A model generated the notes under the pieces. That model did not search any database. It was not told the origin of the DNA and saw only the letters and a list, made by a program, of their open reading frames with translations. Position numbers and translations under genes: made by a program. This document shows, piece by piece, positions 7,632 to 16,409 of a DNA stretch of 30,096 nucleotides. Numbering within the stretch: position 1 is the first letter of the stretch; every line of letters begins with the position of its first letter. Source of the DNA: Gammaproteobacteria bacterium (GTDB lineage Bacteria; Pseudomonadota; Gammaproteobacteria; Arenicellales; JAANXG01); assembly GCA_018263405.1 (NCBI GenBank), contig JAANXG010000152.1:1-30096 (forward strand). Direction: 5' to 3'.

Positions 7632-9152
7632 ATGTGTGGTGTTGTAGGCATACTTGGTCCAACTCCCGTCAACCAATCCATCTACGATGCACTGACAGTG
7701 GTTCAGCATCGTGGTCAGGATGCCGCGGGCATCATGACCTGCGACGGAAACCGCGTTTATCTGCGCAAGGACAATGGCCTGGTTCGGAATGTGTTCCGTA
7801 CGCGCCACATGCATCACCTCGTCGGCCACATGGGTATTGGACATTGTCGGTACCCTACCGCAGGCACCGGTTCGGCCGCGGAGGCACAGCCCCTTTATGT
7901 CAATTCTCCCTTCGGAATTGCCTTGGGCCACAACGGCAATCTCACCAATACCGCCCAACTGCGCGAAAGCTTGTTCGCCCAGGATCTGCGCCATCTGAAT
8001 ACGAACTCCGATTCCGAGATTATTCTCAATGTATTGGCTCATGAGCTGAGAGCCGTCATGGGACGAAAACGAGAGTTGACGCACGAACACGTATTCCATG
8101 CGATGAATAAGGTTTACGAACGCTGCCACGGTGCATACGCCGTAGTATCCATGGTAGTGGATGGAGGAATCCTCGCGTTCCGTGATCGTTATGGCATTAG
8201 GCCGCTTGTCTATGGTGTCCGTGATACACCGGCGGGCCGCGAGCATATGTTTGCTTCGGAAAGCGTTGCTCTGGATGTCCTGGGCTTCGACTTGGTAAGC
8301 GATGTCCAACCGGGAGAGGCTATGTATGTATCCAAAAGCGGACGTTTGTACCGGCAACTATGCGCGGAAAAGCCGTGCCATTGCCCGTGCATTTTCGAAC
8401 ATGTATATCTGGCCCGACCCGATTCGATTATCGATGGCGTTGCAGTACACAAGGCACGGATGCGGATGGGCGAGAAACTCGCGGACCGCATACTCGAACA
8501 TTGGCCGGACCACGACATAGATGTAATCATCCCGGTACCGGACACCAGCCGCACGTCCGCCCTGCAGATGTCATATGAAATGGGTGTAAAATACCGCGAA
8601 GGATTTATTAAGAACCGTTACATAGGTCGTACATTTATCATGCCCGGGCAGGCGGAACGCAAGCGCTCGGTTCGGCAAAAACTCAATGCAATCGAGCTGG
8701 AATTCAGGGGCAAGAACGTTTTGCTGGTGGACGATTCCATTGTCCGCGGCAACACATCGCGCCAGATTATTCAAATGGCCCGGGAAGCCGGAGCGAATCG
8801 GGCATATTTCGCATCGGCGGCACCCCCGGTGCGTTATCCCAATGTCTACGGGATCGACATGCCGGATGCCGGCGAACTCGTCGGGCACGGTCGTAGCGAA
8901 GAGGAAATCCGGATAGAGATTGGCGCGGACAGACTCTTTTTCCAGAACCTGGAAGACCTTCTGGATGCGGCCCGTGAGGGGAACGTGGATATCGAAGACT
9001 TCGAAGCGTCTTGTTTCCACGGCCGATACATCACCGGCGACGTCAGCGGCGAATACCTTGATCGTCTGCAACAGGCCCGGCACGATTCGCAAAAAATGGA
9101 AGCGTCCACCGTCGTGGACCTCAATGAGGTGAATAGTTACGGTGCTTCATAA
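7632..9152 (+). CDS. purF: Amidophosphoribosyltransferase PurF
   Basis: PurF makes 5-phosphoribosylamine from PRPP and glutamine, the first committed step of purine synthesis. The 506-residue protein begins MCGVVGILG; after removal of Met, Cys2 becomes the N-terminal glutaminase nucleophile. The class II glutaminase part shows QHRGQDAAGI, GHCRYPTAG and ALGHNGNLTN. The C-terminal phosphoribosyltransferase part has IPVPDTSRTSA and the PRPP loop VLLVDDSIVRGNTS at about residues 364-377. No strong ribosome-binding site is visible before ATG 7632, but the Cys requirement fixes the start. Its TAA shares one base with the metZ ATG. Confidence 0.98.
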   Translation: MCGVVGILGPTPVNQSIYDALTVVQHRGQDAAGIMTCDGNRVYLRKDNGLVRNVFRTRHMHHLVGHMGIGHCRYPTAGTGSAAEAQPLYVNSPFGIALGHNGNLTNTAQLRESLFAQDLRHLNTNSDSEIILNVLAHELRAVMGRKRELTHEHVFHAMNKVYERCHGAYAVVSMVVDGGILAFRDRYGIRPLVYGVRDTPAGREHMFASESVALDVLGFDLVSDVQPGEAMYVSKSGRLYRQLCAEKPCHCPCIFEHVYLARPDSIIDGVAVHKARMRMGEKLADRILEHWPDHDIDVIIPVPDTSRTSALQMSYEMGVKYREGFIKNRYIGRTFIMPGQAERKRSVRQKLNAIELEFRGKNVLLVDDSIVRGNTSRQIIQMAREAGANRAYFASAAPPVRYPNVYGIDMPDAGELVGHGRSEEEIRIEIGADRLFFQNLEDLLDAAREGNVDIEDFEASCFHGRYITGDVSGEYLDRLQQARHDSQKMEASTVVDLNEVNSYGAS

Positions 9153-10339
9153 TGGATGAATTCGAAGACTGGGATAATGTTGGTATGGGTACGCGTTCGG
9201 TCCGGGCCGGTCAACGCCGAACGAATGAGGGCGAAAATGCCGAACCGATTTTCGTTACCTCGAGCTTTGCTTTTCAAAGCGCTGCTCAGGCGGCCGCCCG
9301 CTTTGCCGAACAGGAAGCCGGCAATGTGTATTCCCGGTTTACCAATCCCACGGTAAGAACATTCGAGCGGCGTCTGGCGGCGCTGGAAGGCGGTGAACGT
9401 TGCATTGGGACGTCCTCGGGTATGGCGGCGATTCTCACGCTGTGCCTGGGCACGCTGCACGCGGGTGATCACGTGGTGTCCTCCCGAAGCATCTTCGGTT
9501 CGACTCGCATGCTGTTCAACAAGTTTTTAACACGCTTTGGTATTGAGTTTACTTATGTCTCGCCGACGGACATCTCCAGGTGGCGCGAGGCCGTGCGGAA
9601 CAATACGAAAATGCTTTTCGTCGAAACCCCGGCGAATCCACTGACGGAGATTACCGATCTCACCGCCATTGTTGAACTGGCGCGCGAACGGGAACTCATG
9701 TCGGTCGTGGATAACTGCTTTTGTACACCGATCTCCCAAAGGCCACTTGACATGGGTATCGACGTGGTCATTCACTCGGCCACCAAGTATCTGGACGGCC
9801 AGGGCCGCTGCGTGGGCGGCGCGATCGTCGGGGCGGAGCATCTGGTGGGAGAAGACGTTTTTGGCGTACTGCGCAATGGGGGCACGACCATGAGTCCGTT
9901 CAATGCCTGGGTGTTTCTCAAAGGTCTGGAAACGCTCGGGATTCGGATGCACTCCGTGAGTGAGCGGGCCCAACAGCTGGCGGGCTGGTTGGACGCGCAC
10001 CCTGGTGTCGGGCGGGTGTACTACCCGGGCTTGCCCAGCCACCCGCAATACGAACTGGGTCGCCGCCAGCAGTCCCTAAGCGGCGGCATCGTTTCTTTCG
10101 ATGTGAGGGGCGGGAAGGCCGCGGCCTGGAAGCTTATCGATGCCACGCGCCTCATTTCGATCACTGCCAATCTGGGCGACACCAAAACGACCATCACCCA
10201 CCCCGCCACCACGACGCACGGCAAATGGAGCCAGGAAGACCGGGACGAGGTCGGCATCGGCGACGGTCTGGTTCGAGTGTCGGTGGGCCTCGAGGATATC
10301 GAGGACATTAAGGACGATCTGCGGCTCGACGATCTGTAG
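9152..10339 (+). CDS. metZ: O-succinylhomoserine sulfhydrylase MetZ
   Basis: MetZ belongs to the Cys/Met-metabolism PLP enzymes and makes homocysteine directly from O-succinylhomoserine and sulfide, bypassing cystathionine. The 395 residues match the family. The PLP lysine is K212 in SATKYLDGQGR. VYSRFTNPTV, the SSGMAAI loop, VETPANP and the C-terminal SLGD-like ANLGDTKTTITHPA are present. Placement directly after purF with a one-base overlap (TAATG) is the Pseudomonas arrangement. metB or metY are alternatives within the same superfamily, but context and motifs favour metZ. Confidence 0.93.
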   Translation: MDEFEDWDNVGMGTRSVRAGQRRTNEGENAEPIFVTSSFAFQSAAQAAARFAEQEAGNVYSRFTNPTVRTFERRLAALEGGERCIGTSSGMAAILTLCLGTLHAGDHVVSSRSIFGSTRMLFNKFLTRFGIEFTYVSPTDISRWREAVRNNTKMLFVETPANPLTEITDLTAIVELARERELMSVVDNCFCTPISQRPLDMGIDVVIHSATKYLDGQGRCVGGAIVGAEHLVGEDVFGVLRNGGTTMSPFNAWVFLKGLETLGIRMHSVSERAQQLAGWLDAHPGVGRVYYPGLPSHPQYELGRRQQSLSGGIVSFDVRGGKAAAWKLIDATRLISITANLGDTKTTITHPATTTHGKWSQEDRDEVGIGDGLVRVSVGLEDIEDIKDDLRLDDL

Positions 10340-10390
10340 GGCACCCGGCCCGGTGCAGTCTTGCCGTAGAGCTTGGGCTGACCTTCGCTG

Positions 10391-11101
10391 TCAAGCGAGT
10401 TCCCAATGCCCCGGCGAACACCTCAGGATACTGCTCTGCTCGTACCAGTCACCCAGGACAATGCGGTGGGTGCCGCCGGAAGCGACGTCGTCGTGAATAG
10501 CCGGCCGGTGGGTGTGGCCGTGTATTAGAAGCCGGACGGCGTACTCGTCGATTGCCCGTCGCACGGCGTCTTGGTTCACGTCCATAATGTCCATGTCGAT
10601 ACTGTCTTTGTGCTCCTTGCTTTGTTCGCGGGCGGAATCCGCCATCTGCATTCTTGTTTCAATGGAGTGTCTCAGAAATTCGCGCTGCCAATGGGGGTCG
10701 TCGACCGTGGCACGAAACCTTTGATGCTCGATGTCGTCGGTACACAGGAAATCCCCGTGCATGAGCAAGACCGGCTCGCCGTACAAATCGATCACGCTGG
10801 GGTCGGCGAGAATCTCGCAGCCGGTATCCGATGCGAACCGATGGCCCACCAGAAAATCCCGGTTGCCGCGCATGAAATAAACCGGGACGCCGGACTCGGA
10901 TAGCCCACGGAGTTGCTGAAGGACCGGTAAATATCCCAGTGTGCCCGCGGCGTCGTCCCCGATCCAATATTCGAACAAGTCCCCCAATATGTACAGCGCA
11001 TCCGCTTGCCTCGCTTCGCCCTCGATCATATCGAAAAATAATTCGCCCATATGCGCTCGCCATGGCGTGAGGTGCAAGTCAGATACAAAAAGTGTCGTCA
11101 T
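10391..11101 (-). CDS. lpxH: UDP-2,3-diacylglucosamine diphosphatase LpxH
   Basis: LpxH hydrolyses UDP-2,3-diacylglucosamine to lipid X and UMP, the fourth step of lipid A synthesis, at the inner face of the cytoplasmic membrane. The 236-residue calcineurin-like protein shows all metal-ligand motifs in order: FVSDLHL at the N-terminus, GDLFEYWIGDD, RGNRDFLVG, MHGDFLCTDD and HGHTHRPA. It converges with metZ, from which it is separated by 51 bases. The metal-ligand set is complete, so it should be active. It shows that the host has an LPS-type outer membrane. Confidence 0.97.
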   Translation of the reverse strand: MTTLFVSDLHLTPWRAHMGELFFDMIEGEARQADALYILGDLFEYWIGDDAAGTLGYLPVLQQLRGLSESGVPVYFMRGNRDFLVGHRFASDTGCEILADPSVIDLYGEPVLLMHGDFLCTDDIEHQRFRATVDDPHWQREFLRHSIETRMQMADSAREQSKEHKDSIDMDIMDVNQDAVRRAIDEYAVRLLIHGHTHRPAIHDDVASGGTHRIVLGDWYEQSSILRCSPGHWELA

Positions 11102-11125
11102 ACGAGCTTGTTCAAACTGGTTGAA

Positions 11126-11344
11126 TCAACATCGATCTCTTGGGTTGGGATGGACCGGCAATCCACCACTTGGTGCGTGACGACGCTCAAGAGCTTCCGT
11201 GTTGTCCGTGACGCGTCCGATGGTACGGTATCCGGGCTCGAACATACCGGCGTGTTTCAGTGTATCGTCGTCGCGGGATTCGATGGGGATCCGAATACAG
11301 CGGATTTCGATAGACATTGTCCATTTGGGAACGATTCTATTCAA
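11126..11344 (-). CDS. Doubtful 72-residue ORF upstream of lpxH
   Basis: This frame lies on the lpxH strand and ends 24 bases before the lpxH start, so it could be a small upstream gene. The product has no domain, signal peptide or membrane segment that I can recognise; an internal Met nine residues in is another possible start. In other gammaproteobacteria ppiB often precedes lpxH, but this is not a cyclophilin. It may be only a chance open frame in the lpxH-ilvI spacer. Confidence 0.2.
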   Translation of the reverse strand: MNRIVPKWTMSIEIRCIRIPIESRDDDTLKHAGMFEPGYRTIGRVTDNTEALERRHAPSGGLPVHPNPRDRC

Positions 11345-11489
11345 TAGGGCGGGCCAAACCGGTCATAAACCGCCGCGCCCGGGTTTTGCTTACGGAAAAG
11401 CGGCGTTTATACTACAATCCCGGTTTGTTGGGGTACACTAATCCGGGCGGTTTTTGTATTGTGAATCATATCTGTTTCGGGGGACAAAG
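11345..11489 (+). promoter_or_regulatory. Upstream region of the ilvI operon with candidate promoter
   Basis: A weak sigma70-like pair is TTGCTT 11386-11391 and TATACT 11408-11413 with a 16-base spacer. A short CCCGG...CCGGG pairing (about 11416-11440) lies between the promoter and the gene, followed by CGGTTTTTG, which could form a leaky terminator. No leader ORF with runs of Ile, Val or Leu codons was found here, unlike the leuA leader. The whole 388-base gap from lpxH (11102-11489) holds only this region and the doubtful ORF at 11126-11344. Confidence 0.4.
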
Positions 11490-13223
11490 GTGGAATTAAC
11501 TGGTGCGGACATCGTCGTTCGCTGCCTGCAGGACGAAGGTATCGAGCATATCTTTGGTTATCCGGGAGGCGCGGCGCTCCATATTTACGACGCGCTTTAC
11601 AAGAACGACCACGTCAAGCATATCCTGGTGCGCCACGAGCAAGGGGCGGCCCACGCCGCCGACGGTTATGCGCGGGCGACCGGAAAGCCCGGCGTGGTAC
11701 TGGTCACCTCCGGTCCCGGTATCACCAATGCGGTCACGGGTATCGCTACCGCGTATATGGACTCCACCCCCATGGTCATCGTTTCCGGACAAGTAGCCAC
11801 CCACCTGATCGGTGACGATGCTTTCCAGGAGGTGGATGCAGTCGGAATCACCCGGCCGTGTGTCAAGCACAACTTTCTGGTGAAGGATGTCCGCGATTTG
11901 GCCACTACAATGAAGAAGGCATTTTATCTGGCATCCAGCGGCCGGCCGGGCCCGGTGCTTGTGGATGTGCCCAAGGACGTGACGGCGCACACGACGGAGT
12001 ATATCTACCCCAGTTCGCTGAGCATGCGCTCTTATGCCCCGGTCAACAAAGGTCACCCGAAACAGATTCGCCGCGCGACGGACTTGTTGCTAAACGCCAA
12101 ACGCCCGATTGTCTATAGCGGTGGCGGTGTTGTATTGGCCGATGCGGAAGAAGAACTGCGCGAACTCGTCCGCCTGCTGGGCTATCCCTGTACCAGCACC
12201 TTGATGGGACTCGGTGCTTATCCCGCGGGCGATCCGTTATTCCTGGGAATGCTGGGAATGCACGGCACCTACGAAGCCAACATGGCGATGCATGGCTGCG
12301 ATGTCATGTTAGCGGTAGGCGCCCGATTCGACGACCGTGTTACCGGCGAGCTGTCCAAGTTTTCTCCCGGTTCGAAGATTATTCACATCGACGCCGACCC
12401 GTCCTCCATCGGTAAGAACGTGCGCACGGATGTCCCCATCGTGGGTGATGCCGGGCGCGTGCTCGCGGACCTGGTTGCCGACATCAAAGCGCGGACACAA
12501 AAACCGGATGAACAGGCCATCGAGCAGTGGTGGGATCGGATCAACGAGTGGCGCAGGGTCGATAGTCTGGCTTATGATCGTGAATCGGAACTGATCAAGC
12601 CCCAGGAAGTGGTGGAGGCGCTGTACTCGGCGACGGGCGGCGAAGCTTTTGTTACCTCCGACGTTGGCCAGCACCAGATGTGGACGGCCCAGTTTTACGG
12701 TTTTAAGCAGACCCGCCGCTGGATAAATTCCGGTGGATTGGGGACCATGGGGTTCGGTTTGCCGGCGGCCATGGGCGTACAGATGGCGCACCCCGGCGCC
12801 ACGGTGGCCTGCGTGACGGGCGAAGCCAGCATCATTATGTGTATCCAGGAACTGTCCACTTGTCGTCAGTACGACCTACCGATCAAGATTATCAACTTGA
12901 ATAACCGTTATATGGGAATGGTCCGCCAGTGGCAGGAATTCTTCTATGACCGGCGCTATGCCCACTCCTATATGGATGCGTTGCCGGACTTCGTGGCCCT
13001 CGCCGAGGCCTTTGGTCACACCGGTATGCGGATCGAGAAGTCGGGAGACGTGGAAGGTGCGCTGCGTGAAGCGGTAAACCTGAAGGACAGGCTCGTTTTT
13101 CTGGACTTCATTACCGATCAAACGGAAAACGTGTACCCGATGATTGCTGCGGGGGCCGGTCACAATGAAATGCACTTACATCCGGGCATCGGCGCGCCGC
13201 CGCGGGAACGGGAACTGGCCTGA
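11490..13223 (+). CDS. ilvI: Acetolactate synthase large (catalytic) subunit
   Basis: The ThDP-dependent catalytic subunit of acetohydroxyacid synthase makes acetolactate and acetohydroxybutyrate, the first common step for valine, leucine and isoleucine. The frame opens at TTG 11454, but GTG 11490 is preferred: it follows GGGGGACAAAG and gives the usual N-terminus (VELTGADIVV), for 577 residues. IFGYPGGA, the catalytic Glu in VRHEQGAAHAADGYAR, TSGPG, and LNNRYMGMVRQWQEFFY are conserved. The ThDP/Mg loop reads TGEASIIMCIQEL; many relatives have GEGS or GDGS, so the second Gly to Ala and Q to I are mild deviations. Two bases separate it from the small subunit gene. ilvB is an equivalent name. 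Confidence 0.96.
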   Translation: MELTGADIVVRCLQDEGIEHIFGYPGGAALHIYDALYKNDHVKHILVRHEQGAAHAADGYARATGKPGVVLVTSGPGITNAVTGIATAYMDSTPMVIVSGQVATHLIGDDAFQEVDAVGITRPCVKHNFLVKDVRDLATTMKKAFYLASSGRPGPVLVDVPKDVTAHTTEYIYPSSLSMRSYAPVNKGHPKQIRRATDLLLNAKRPIVYSGGGVVLADAEEELRELVRLLGYPCTSTLMGLGAYPAGDPLFLGMLGMHGTYEANMAMHGCDVMLAVGARFDDRVTGELSKFSPGSKIIHIDADPSSIGKNVRTDVPIVGDAGRVLADLVADIKARTQKPDEQAIEQWWDRINEWRRVDSLAYDRESELIKPQEVVEALYSATGGEAFVTSDVGQHQMWTAQFYGFKQTRRWINSGGLGTMGFGLPAAMGVQMAHPGATVACVTGEASIIMCIQELSTCRQYDLPIKIINLNNRYMGMVRQWQEFFYDRRYAHSYMDALPDFVALAEAFGHTGMRIEKSGDVEGALREAVNLKDRLVFLDFITDQTENVYPMIAAGAGHNEMHLHPGIGAPPRERELA

Positions 13224-13225
13224 CA

Positions 13226-13717
13226 ATGCGACATATCATTTCAGTCCTGCTTGAAAACGAAGCAGGAGCATTGTCACGCGTTGCCGGTTTGTTCTCGGCT
13301 CGCGGTTACAACATCGAATCCCTGACGGTTGCGCCGACGGAAGACCGATCCTTGTCCCGCATGACCATCGTGACCTCGGGTTCGGACGAGATTATCGAGC
13401 AAATCACCAAACAGTTGAATAAACTGGTTGATGTAGTAAAGCTGTTGGATCTCACGGGTGGAGCGCATATCGAGCGTGAGTTGATGCTGGTTAAGGTCAA
13501 AGCGGAGGATCAGGCACGGGAAGAGATCAAGCGGTTGGTGGATATCTTTCGCGGGCGCATAATCGATGTAACGGATTCTACTTATACGCTGGAATTGACC
13601 GGCACCGTGGAAAAATTGAATGCCTTCGTTAAGGCGTTGGAGATTACGGAAATTGTTGAAGTCGTGCGCTCCGGTGGTACCGGCATCGCACGCGGGGACC
13701 GGGTGCTTGCGGTTTAA
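13226..13717 (+). CDS. ilvH: Acetolactate synthase small (regulatory) subunit
   Basis: The 163-residue regulatory subunit binds valine and gives feedback inhibition and full activity to the large subunit. An N-terminal ACT domain is clear (HIISVLLENEAGALSRVAGLFSARGYNIESL, about residues 3-33 and onward), with the valine-site asparagine in GYNIESL. The C-terminal ACT-like half contains ELMLVKVKA and GRIIDVTDSTYTLELTG. Length equals E. coli IlvH. ATG 13226 follows the large-subunit stop by two bases, so the two are coupled. The symbol ilvN is used for the same protein in many annotations. Confidence 0.96.
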   Translation: MRHIISVLLENEAGALSRVAGLFSARGYNIESLTVAPTEDRSLSRMTIVTSGSDEIIEQITKQLNKLVDVVKLLDLTGGAHIERELMLVKVKAEDQAREEIKRLVDIFRGRIIDVTDSTYTLELTGTVEKLNAFVKALEITEIVEVVRSGGTGIARGDRVLAV

Positions 13718-13805
13718 AGTTTCCGGAATTAGGAGGGCACCAGCAGTACGTCTGACACCATTTACCGTTACATCCACCTACATTTCAGTCATCGGACATA
13801 GAACC

Positions 13806-14822
13806 ATGCAAGTTTTTTATGACAAAGACGCTGATCCTTCAATCATCGGCGAGAAGAAGGTAGCCGTCATCGGCTACGGGTCCCAGGGCCACGCCCATGC
13901 CAACAACCTGAAAGACAGCGGTGTTGACGTGGTTGTCGGCTTGCGGGAAGACTCCGAATCGTGGTCAAAGGCCGAAAAGGCCGGGCTGAAGGTTGCGGGG
14001 GTTCCGGAAGCCGTGGCCGGCGCGGACGTAGTCATGCTGCTGGCGCCCGACGAGCTCCAGGCGAAGATCTACAGCGAGCAGATCGAGCCCGGCATGAAGT
14101 CCGGCGCGGCGTTGACGTTCGCGCACGGATTCAACATCCATTTCGGTTTCATTACCCCGCGAGAAGATATAGACGTGTTCATGGTGGCCCCGAAAGGACC
14201 CGGGCATTTAGTGCGCACGACATTTACCCAGGGCGGCGGCGTACCGTGCCTGATCGCGATCCAGCAAGACGCCAGCGGCACCGCGAAGGCGACTTCGCTG
14301 TCGTATGCGTCGGCGATCGGCGGGGGACGCGCCGGGGTGATCGAAACCAGTTTCCGGGAAGAGGCCGAAACCGACCTGTTCGGCGAGCAGTCCGTCCTGT
14401 GCGGCGGTATGATGGCGCTGATCCAGGCGGGTTTCGATACCCTCGTGGAAGCGGGTTACAAGCCGGAAATGGCGTATTTCGAATGCCTCCACGAGACGAA
14501 ACTGATTGTCGACCTGCTGTACGAGGGCGGGATCGCCAACATGCGCTATTCGATTTCCAATACGGCGGAGTACGGCGACCTGACCCGCGGACCCCGGATC
14601 GTCACCGAGGAAACCCGGAAGGCCATGAGAGCCATTCTGGAAGAAATCCAGAACGGCAAGTTCGCTCGGGAGTGGATGGACGAGAACGCCGCCGGGCAGC
14701 CGCGATTCCGCAAGCTTCGCGAAGACGCGGCAGCCCACCAAGTCGAAGAAGTGGGCGCCAGGCTTCGGGACATGATGCCCTGGATCAAGGCCGCGCGCGT
14801 CGTCGATAAATCCGTCAATTAG
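13806..14822 (+). CDS. ilvC: Ketol-acid reductoisomerase (NADP+) IlvC, class I
   Basis: IlvC isomerises and reduces acetolactate or acetohydroxybutyrate using Mg2+ and NADPH, the second common branched-chain step. The frame is open far upstream within ilvH, but ATG 13806 gives the standard 338-residue class I enzyme beginning MQVFYDKDAD. The Rossmann loop GYGSQGHAHANNLKDSG, VMLLAPDELQ, FAHGFNIHFG, MVAPKGPGH, FREEAETDLFGEQSVLCGG and ECLHETKLIVDLLYEGG contain the known metal and substrate ligands. An 88-base gap after ilvH has no visible terminator. The genes psd and pssA follow closely. Confidence 0.97.
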   Translation: MQVFYDKDADPSIIGEKKVAVIGYGSQGHAHANNLKDSGVDVVVGLREDSESWSKAEKAGLKVAGVPEAVAGADVVMLLAPDELQAKIYSEQIEPGMKSGAALTFAHGFNIHFGFITPREDIDVFMVAPKGPGHLVRTTFTQGGGVPCLIAIQQDASGTAKATSLSYASAIGGGRAGVIETSFREEAETDLFGEQSVLCGGMMALIQAGFDTLVEAGYKPEMAYFECLHETKLIVDLLYEGGIANMRYSISNTAEYGDLTRGPRIVTEETRKAMRAILEEIQNGKFAREWMDENAAGQPRFRKLREDAAAHQVEEVGARLRDMMPWIKAARVVDKSVN

Positions 14823-14839
14823 CCGGTCGCGCTGACTGC

Positions 14840-15493
14840 GTGAGCAAGCATCAACCGATCCTGGCCCGGGAGGGCTGGGTGCACGTAGCCGTTGTCGCCG
14901 TATTGGCGATGCTGGCTACATTGCTCGGGCCGTGGTGGGTTTGGACCTTGGCTTGGGTCGCTGTGGTTTTTGTTCTCCAGTTCTTTCGCGACCCAAAACG
15001 GGTGTCGCCTTCGGGCCCCGATCTTGTATTGTCGGCGGCGGACGGCAAGGTTGTATTTGCCGGCAATACAAGCGACCCGTACCTGGAGCGCGACAGCTAC
15101 AAGATCAGTGTATTCATGAATGTATTCTCGGTGCACTCGAACCGGGCTCCGGTCGGTGGAACGATAAGCGAGGAATGGTATACGCCTGGAAAGTTCATCA
15201 ATGCGGAATTGGACAAATCCTCGGAGTTGAACGAACGAAAAGCCCTCTGGATACGCGATTCGCTGGGGCGCGACGTCGTGGTCGTGCAAATTGCGGGACT
15301 GATCGCCAGGCGAGTGTTGTGCCACCTTCATAAAGGCGACCCGGTGTCGTTGGGCGAACGCTACGGGTTTATCCGTTTTGGTTCGCGCGTCGATGTCCAC
15401 CTTCCGCCGGAGACGTTTCAGCCGCAGGTGGCGCTAGGCGACAAAGTGACCGCCGGTCTGAGTGTGCTGGGCCGATTCCGATCCGGGAGCTGA
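14840..15493 (+). CDS. psd: Phosphatidylserine decarboxylase proenzyme (short form)
   Basis: Psd converts phosphatidylserine to phosphatidylethanolamine at the inner membrane. This is the short family member (217 residues) with a hydrophobic N-terminus, residues about 13-50. The precursor cuts itself between Gly and Ser in IRFGSRVD near the C-terminus, producing the pyruvoyl cofactor from the Ser. FRDPKR, the SAADGKV block, FMNVFSVHSNRAP and ARRVLCH follow the family. GTG 14840 lies 17 bases after ilvC, with a poor ribosome-binding site. It pairs functionally with pssA five bases downstream: PssA makes the substrate of Psd. Confidence 0.95.
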   Translation: MSKHQPILAREGWVHVAVVAVLAMLATLLGPWWVWTLAWVAVVFVLQFFRDPKRVSPSGPDLVLSAADGKVVFAGNTSDPYLERDSYKISVFMNVFSVHSNRAPVGGTISEEWYTPGKFINAELDKSSELNERKALWIRDSLGRDVVVVQIAGLIARRVLCHLHKGDPVSLGERYGFIRFGSRVDVHLPPETFQPQVALGDKVTAGLSVLGRFRSGS

Positions 15494-15498
15494 TCGCC

Positions 15499-16281
15499 AT
15501 GCCGAATCGAGAAAAACGCTGGGAAAAGCCGGGGCGTGAGCGGGGACGTATCGGACGGCGTTCAATCTATTTTCTGCCCAACCTGATTACCACGGCGGCG
15601 CTGTATTTCGGGGTTTTCGCCATCGTTCAGTCCACCAAGGGAAATTTCGAATTGGCGGCGAGCGCTATATTTGCCGCTATGGTACTGGATGCGCTCGATG
15701 GACGGGTAGCGCGATTGACTCAAACCACCAGTGACTTCGGCGCCGAGTACGACAGCCTCTCCGATGTCGTCGCCTTCGGTCTCGCGCCGGCGCTCATTCT
15801 CTACGAGTGGTCACTGTACTCGATGAACAAACTGGGTTGGCTCGTGGTGTTCGTTTACGTGGCGTGCGCGGCACTGCGGCTCGCACGCTTCAATATTCGC
15901 ACGGTGATGGACAAGCGTTATTTCCAGGGTCTGCCAAGCCCTGCGGCGGCGGCGGTTCTGGCCGCCTGGGTGTGGTTGCTCGAATCGTACGAGTTCGATG
16001 CCCTCGAACTGCGCTATCTTACCTGGGTATTGACGCTATGCGCGGCCGGCGCCATGGTCAGCGGTATCAAATTCCGAAGCTTCAAGGATATGGATCTGAA
16101 GGAACGGGTACCTTTTATCGCATTGTTGCCGGTAGTATTGTTTTTGGTGTTGCTGGCTTTCGACGCACCCCTGATCTTGTTCTCGATATTCTTCGGCTAC
16201 TTCGTGTCCGGTCCAGTGCTCAAGGTCATGCGCATCCGTAAAATCCGCCGCCGGAGGAAACGGGTCCAACGCGCGCGTTAA
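15499..16281 (+). CDS. pssA: CDP-diacylglycerol-serine O-phosphatidyltransferase PssA
   Basis: PssA transfers the phosphatidyl group from CDP-diacylglycerol to serine, producing phosphatidylserine, which Psd then decarboxylates. The 260-residue membrane protein carries the CDP-alcohol phosphatidyltransferase signature, with aspartates in DALDGRVAR and in EYDSLSD, and several hydrophobic segments. The C-terminus is very basic. The start ATG 15499 is fixed by the short gap from psd. It is the integral-membrane type, unlike the phospholipase-D-like PssA of E. coli. Placement between ilvC and leuA is common in beta- and gammaproteobacteria. Confidence 0.95.
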   Translation: MPNREKRWEKPGRERGRIGRRSIYFLPNLITTAALYFGVFAIVQSTKGNFELAASAIFAAMVLDALDGRVARLTQTTSDFGAEYDSLSDVVAFGLAPALILYEWSLYSMNKLGWLVVFVYVACAALRLARFNIRTVMDKRYFQGLPSPAAAAVLAAWVWLLESYEFDALELRYLTWVLTLCAAGAMVSGIKFRSFKDMDLKERVPFIALLPVVLFLVLLAFDAPLILFSIFFGYFVSGPVLKVMRIRKIRRRRKRVQRAR

Positions 16282-16306
16282 CCCGCCTGTCGGTCGAGTT
16301 TCCAGC

Positions 16307-16340
16307 CCAACACACCGGCTTAAAAAAAAGCCCCTGTTGG
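16307..16340. terminator. Hairpin between pssA and the leuA leader (weak terminator candidate)
   Basis: CCAACA (16307-16312) pairs with TGTTGG (16335-16340), and inside it GGCTT (16317-16321) pairs with AAGCC (16328-16332) around a loop of six A. A short unpaired bulge separates the two stems. No T-run follows on the plus strand, so termination efficiency is uncertain. It lies 25 bases after the pssA stop and before the leuA leader promoter. Confidence 0.4.
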
Positions 16341-16373
16341 CATGGCCCTGATCTCCGGAATCGTTTCGACGGC

Positions 16374-16403
16374 TTGCTTTTGAGCGGTTTTTGGGCATAC
16401 ACT
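16374..16403 (+). promoter_or_regulatory. Candidate promoter of the leuA leader
   Basis: TTGCTT (16374-16379) and TACACT (16398-16403) are 18 bases apart. The leader ATG begins only six bases after the -10 box, so a transcript starting at the usual distance would be leaderless or nearly so. Inferred from sequence only. Confidence 0.45.
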
Positions 16404-16409
16404 GCGCCC

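Noticed and set aside
7617..8357. 246-codon open frame on the minus strand
   Set aside because: It lies wholly within purF, whose glutaminase motifs fill this stretch; no recognisable protein.
10340..10390. GCACC...GGTGC pairing between metZ and lpxH as a terminator
   Set aside because: Only a five-base stem without a T-run; too weak to annotate.
11345..11489. Branched-chain amino acid leader peptide before ilvI
   Set aside because: Short frames here have no run of Ile, Val or Leu codons, unlike the leuA leader.
12837..12875. Possible defect of the ThDP motif in acetolactate synthase (GEAS)
   Set aside because: Many proteobacterial enzymes have GEGS; one Gly to Ala change is mild and the rest of the site is intact.
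13961..14809. 282-codon plus-strand frame
   Set aside because: A frame-shifted shadow of ilvC, strongly arginine-rich, typical of GC-rich out-of-frame reading.
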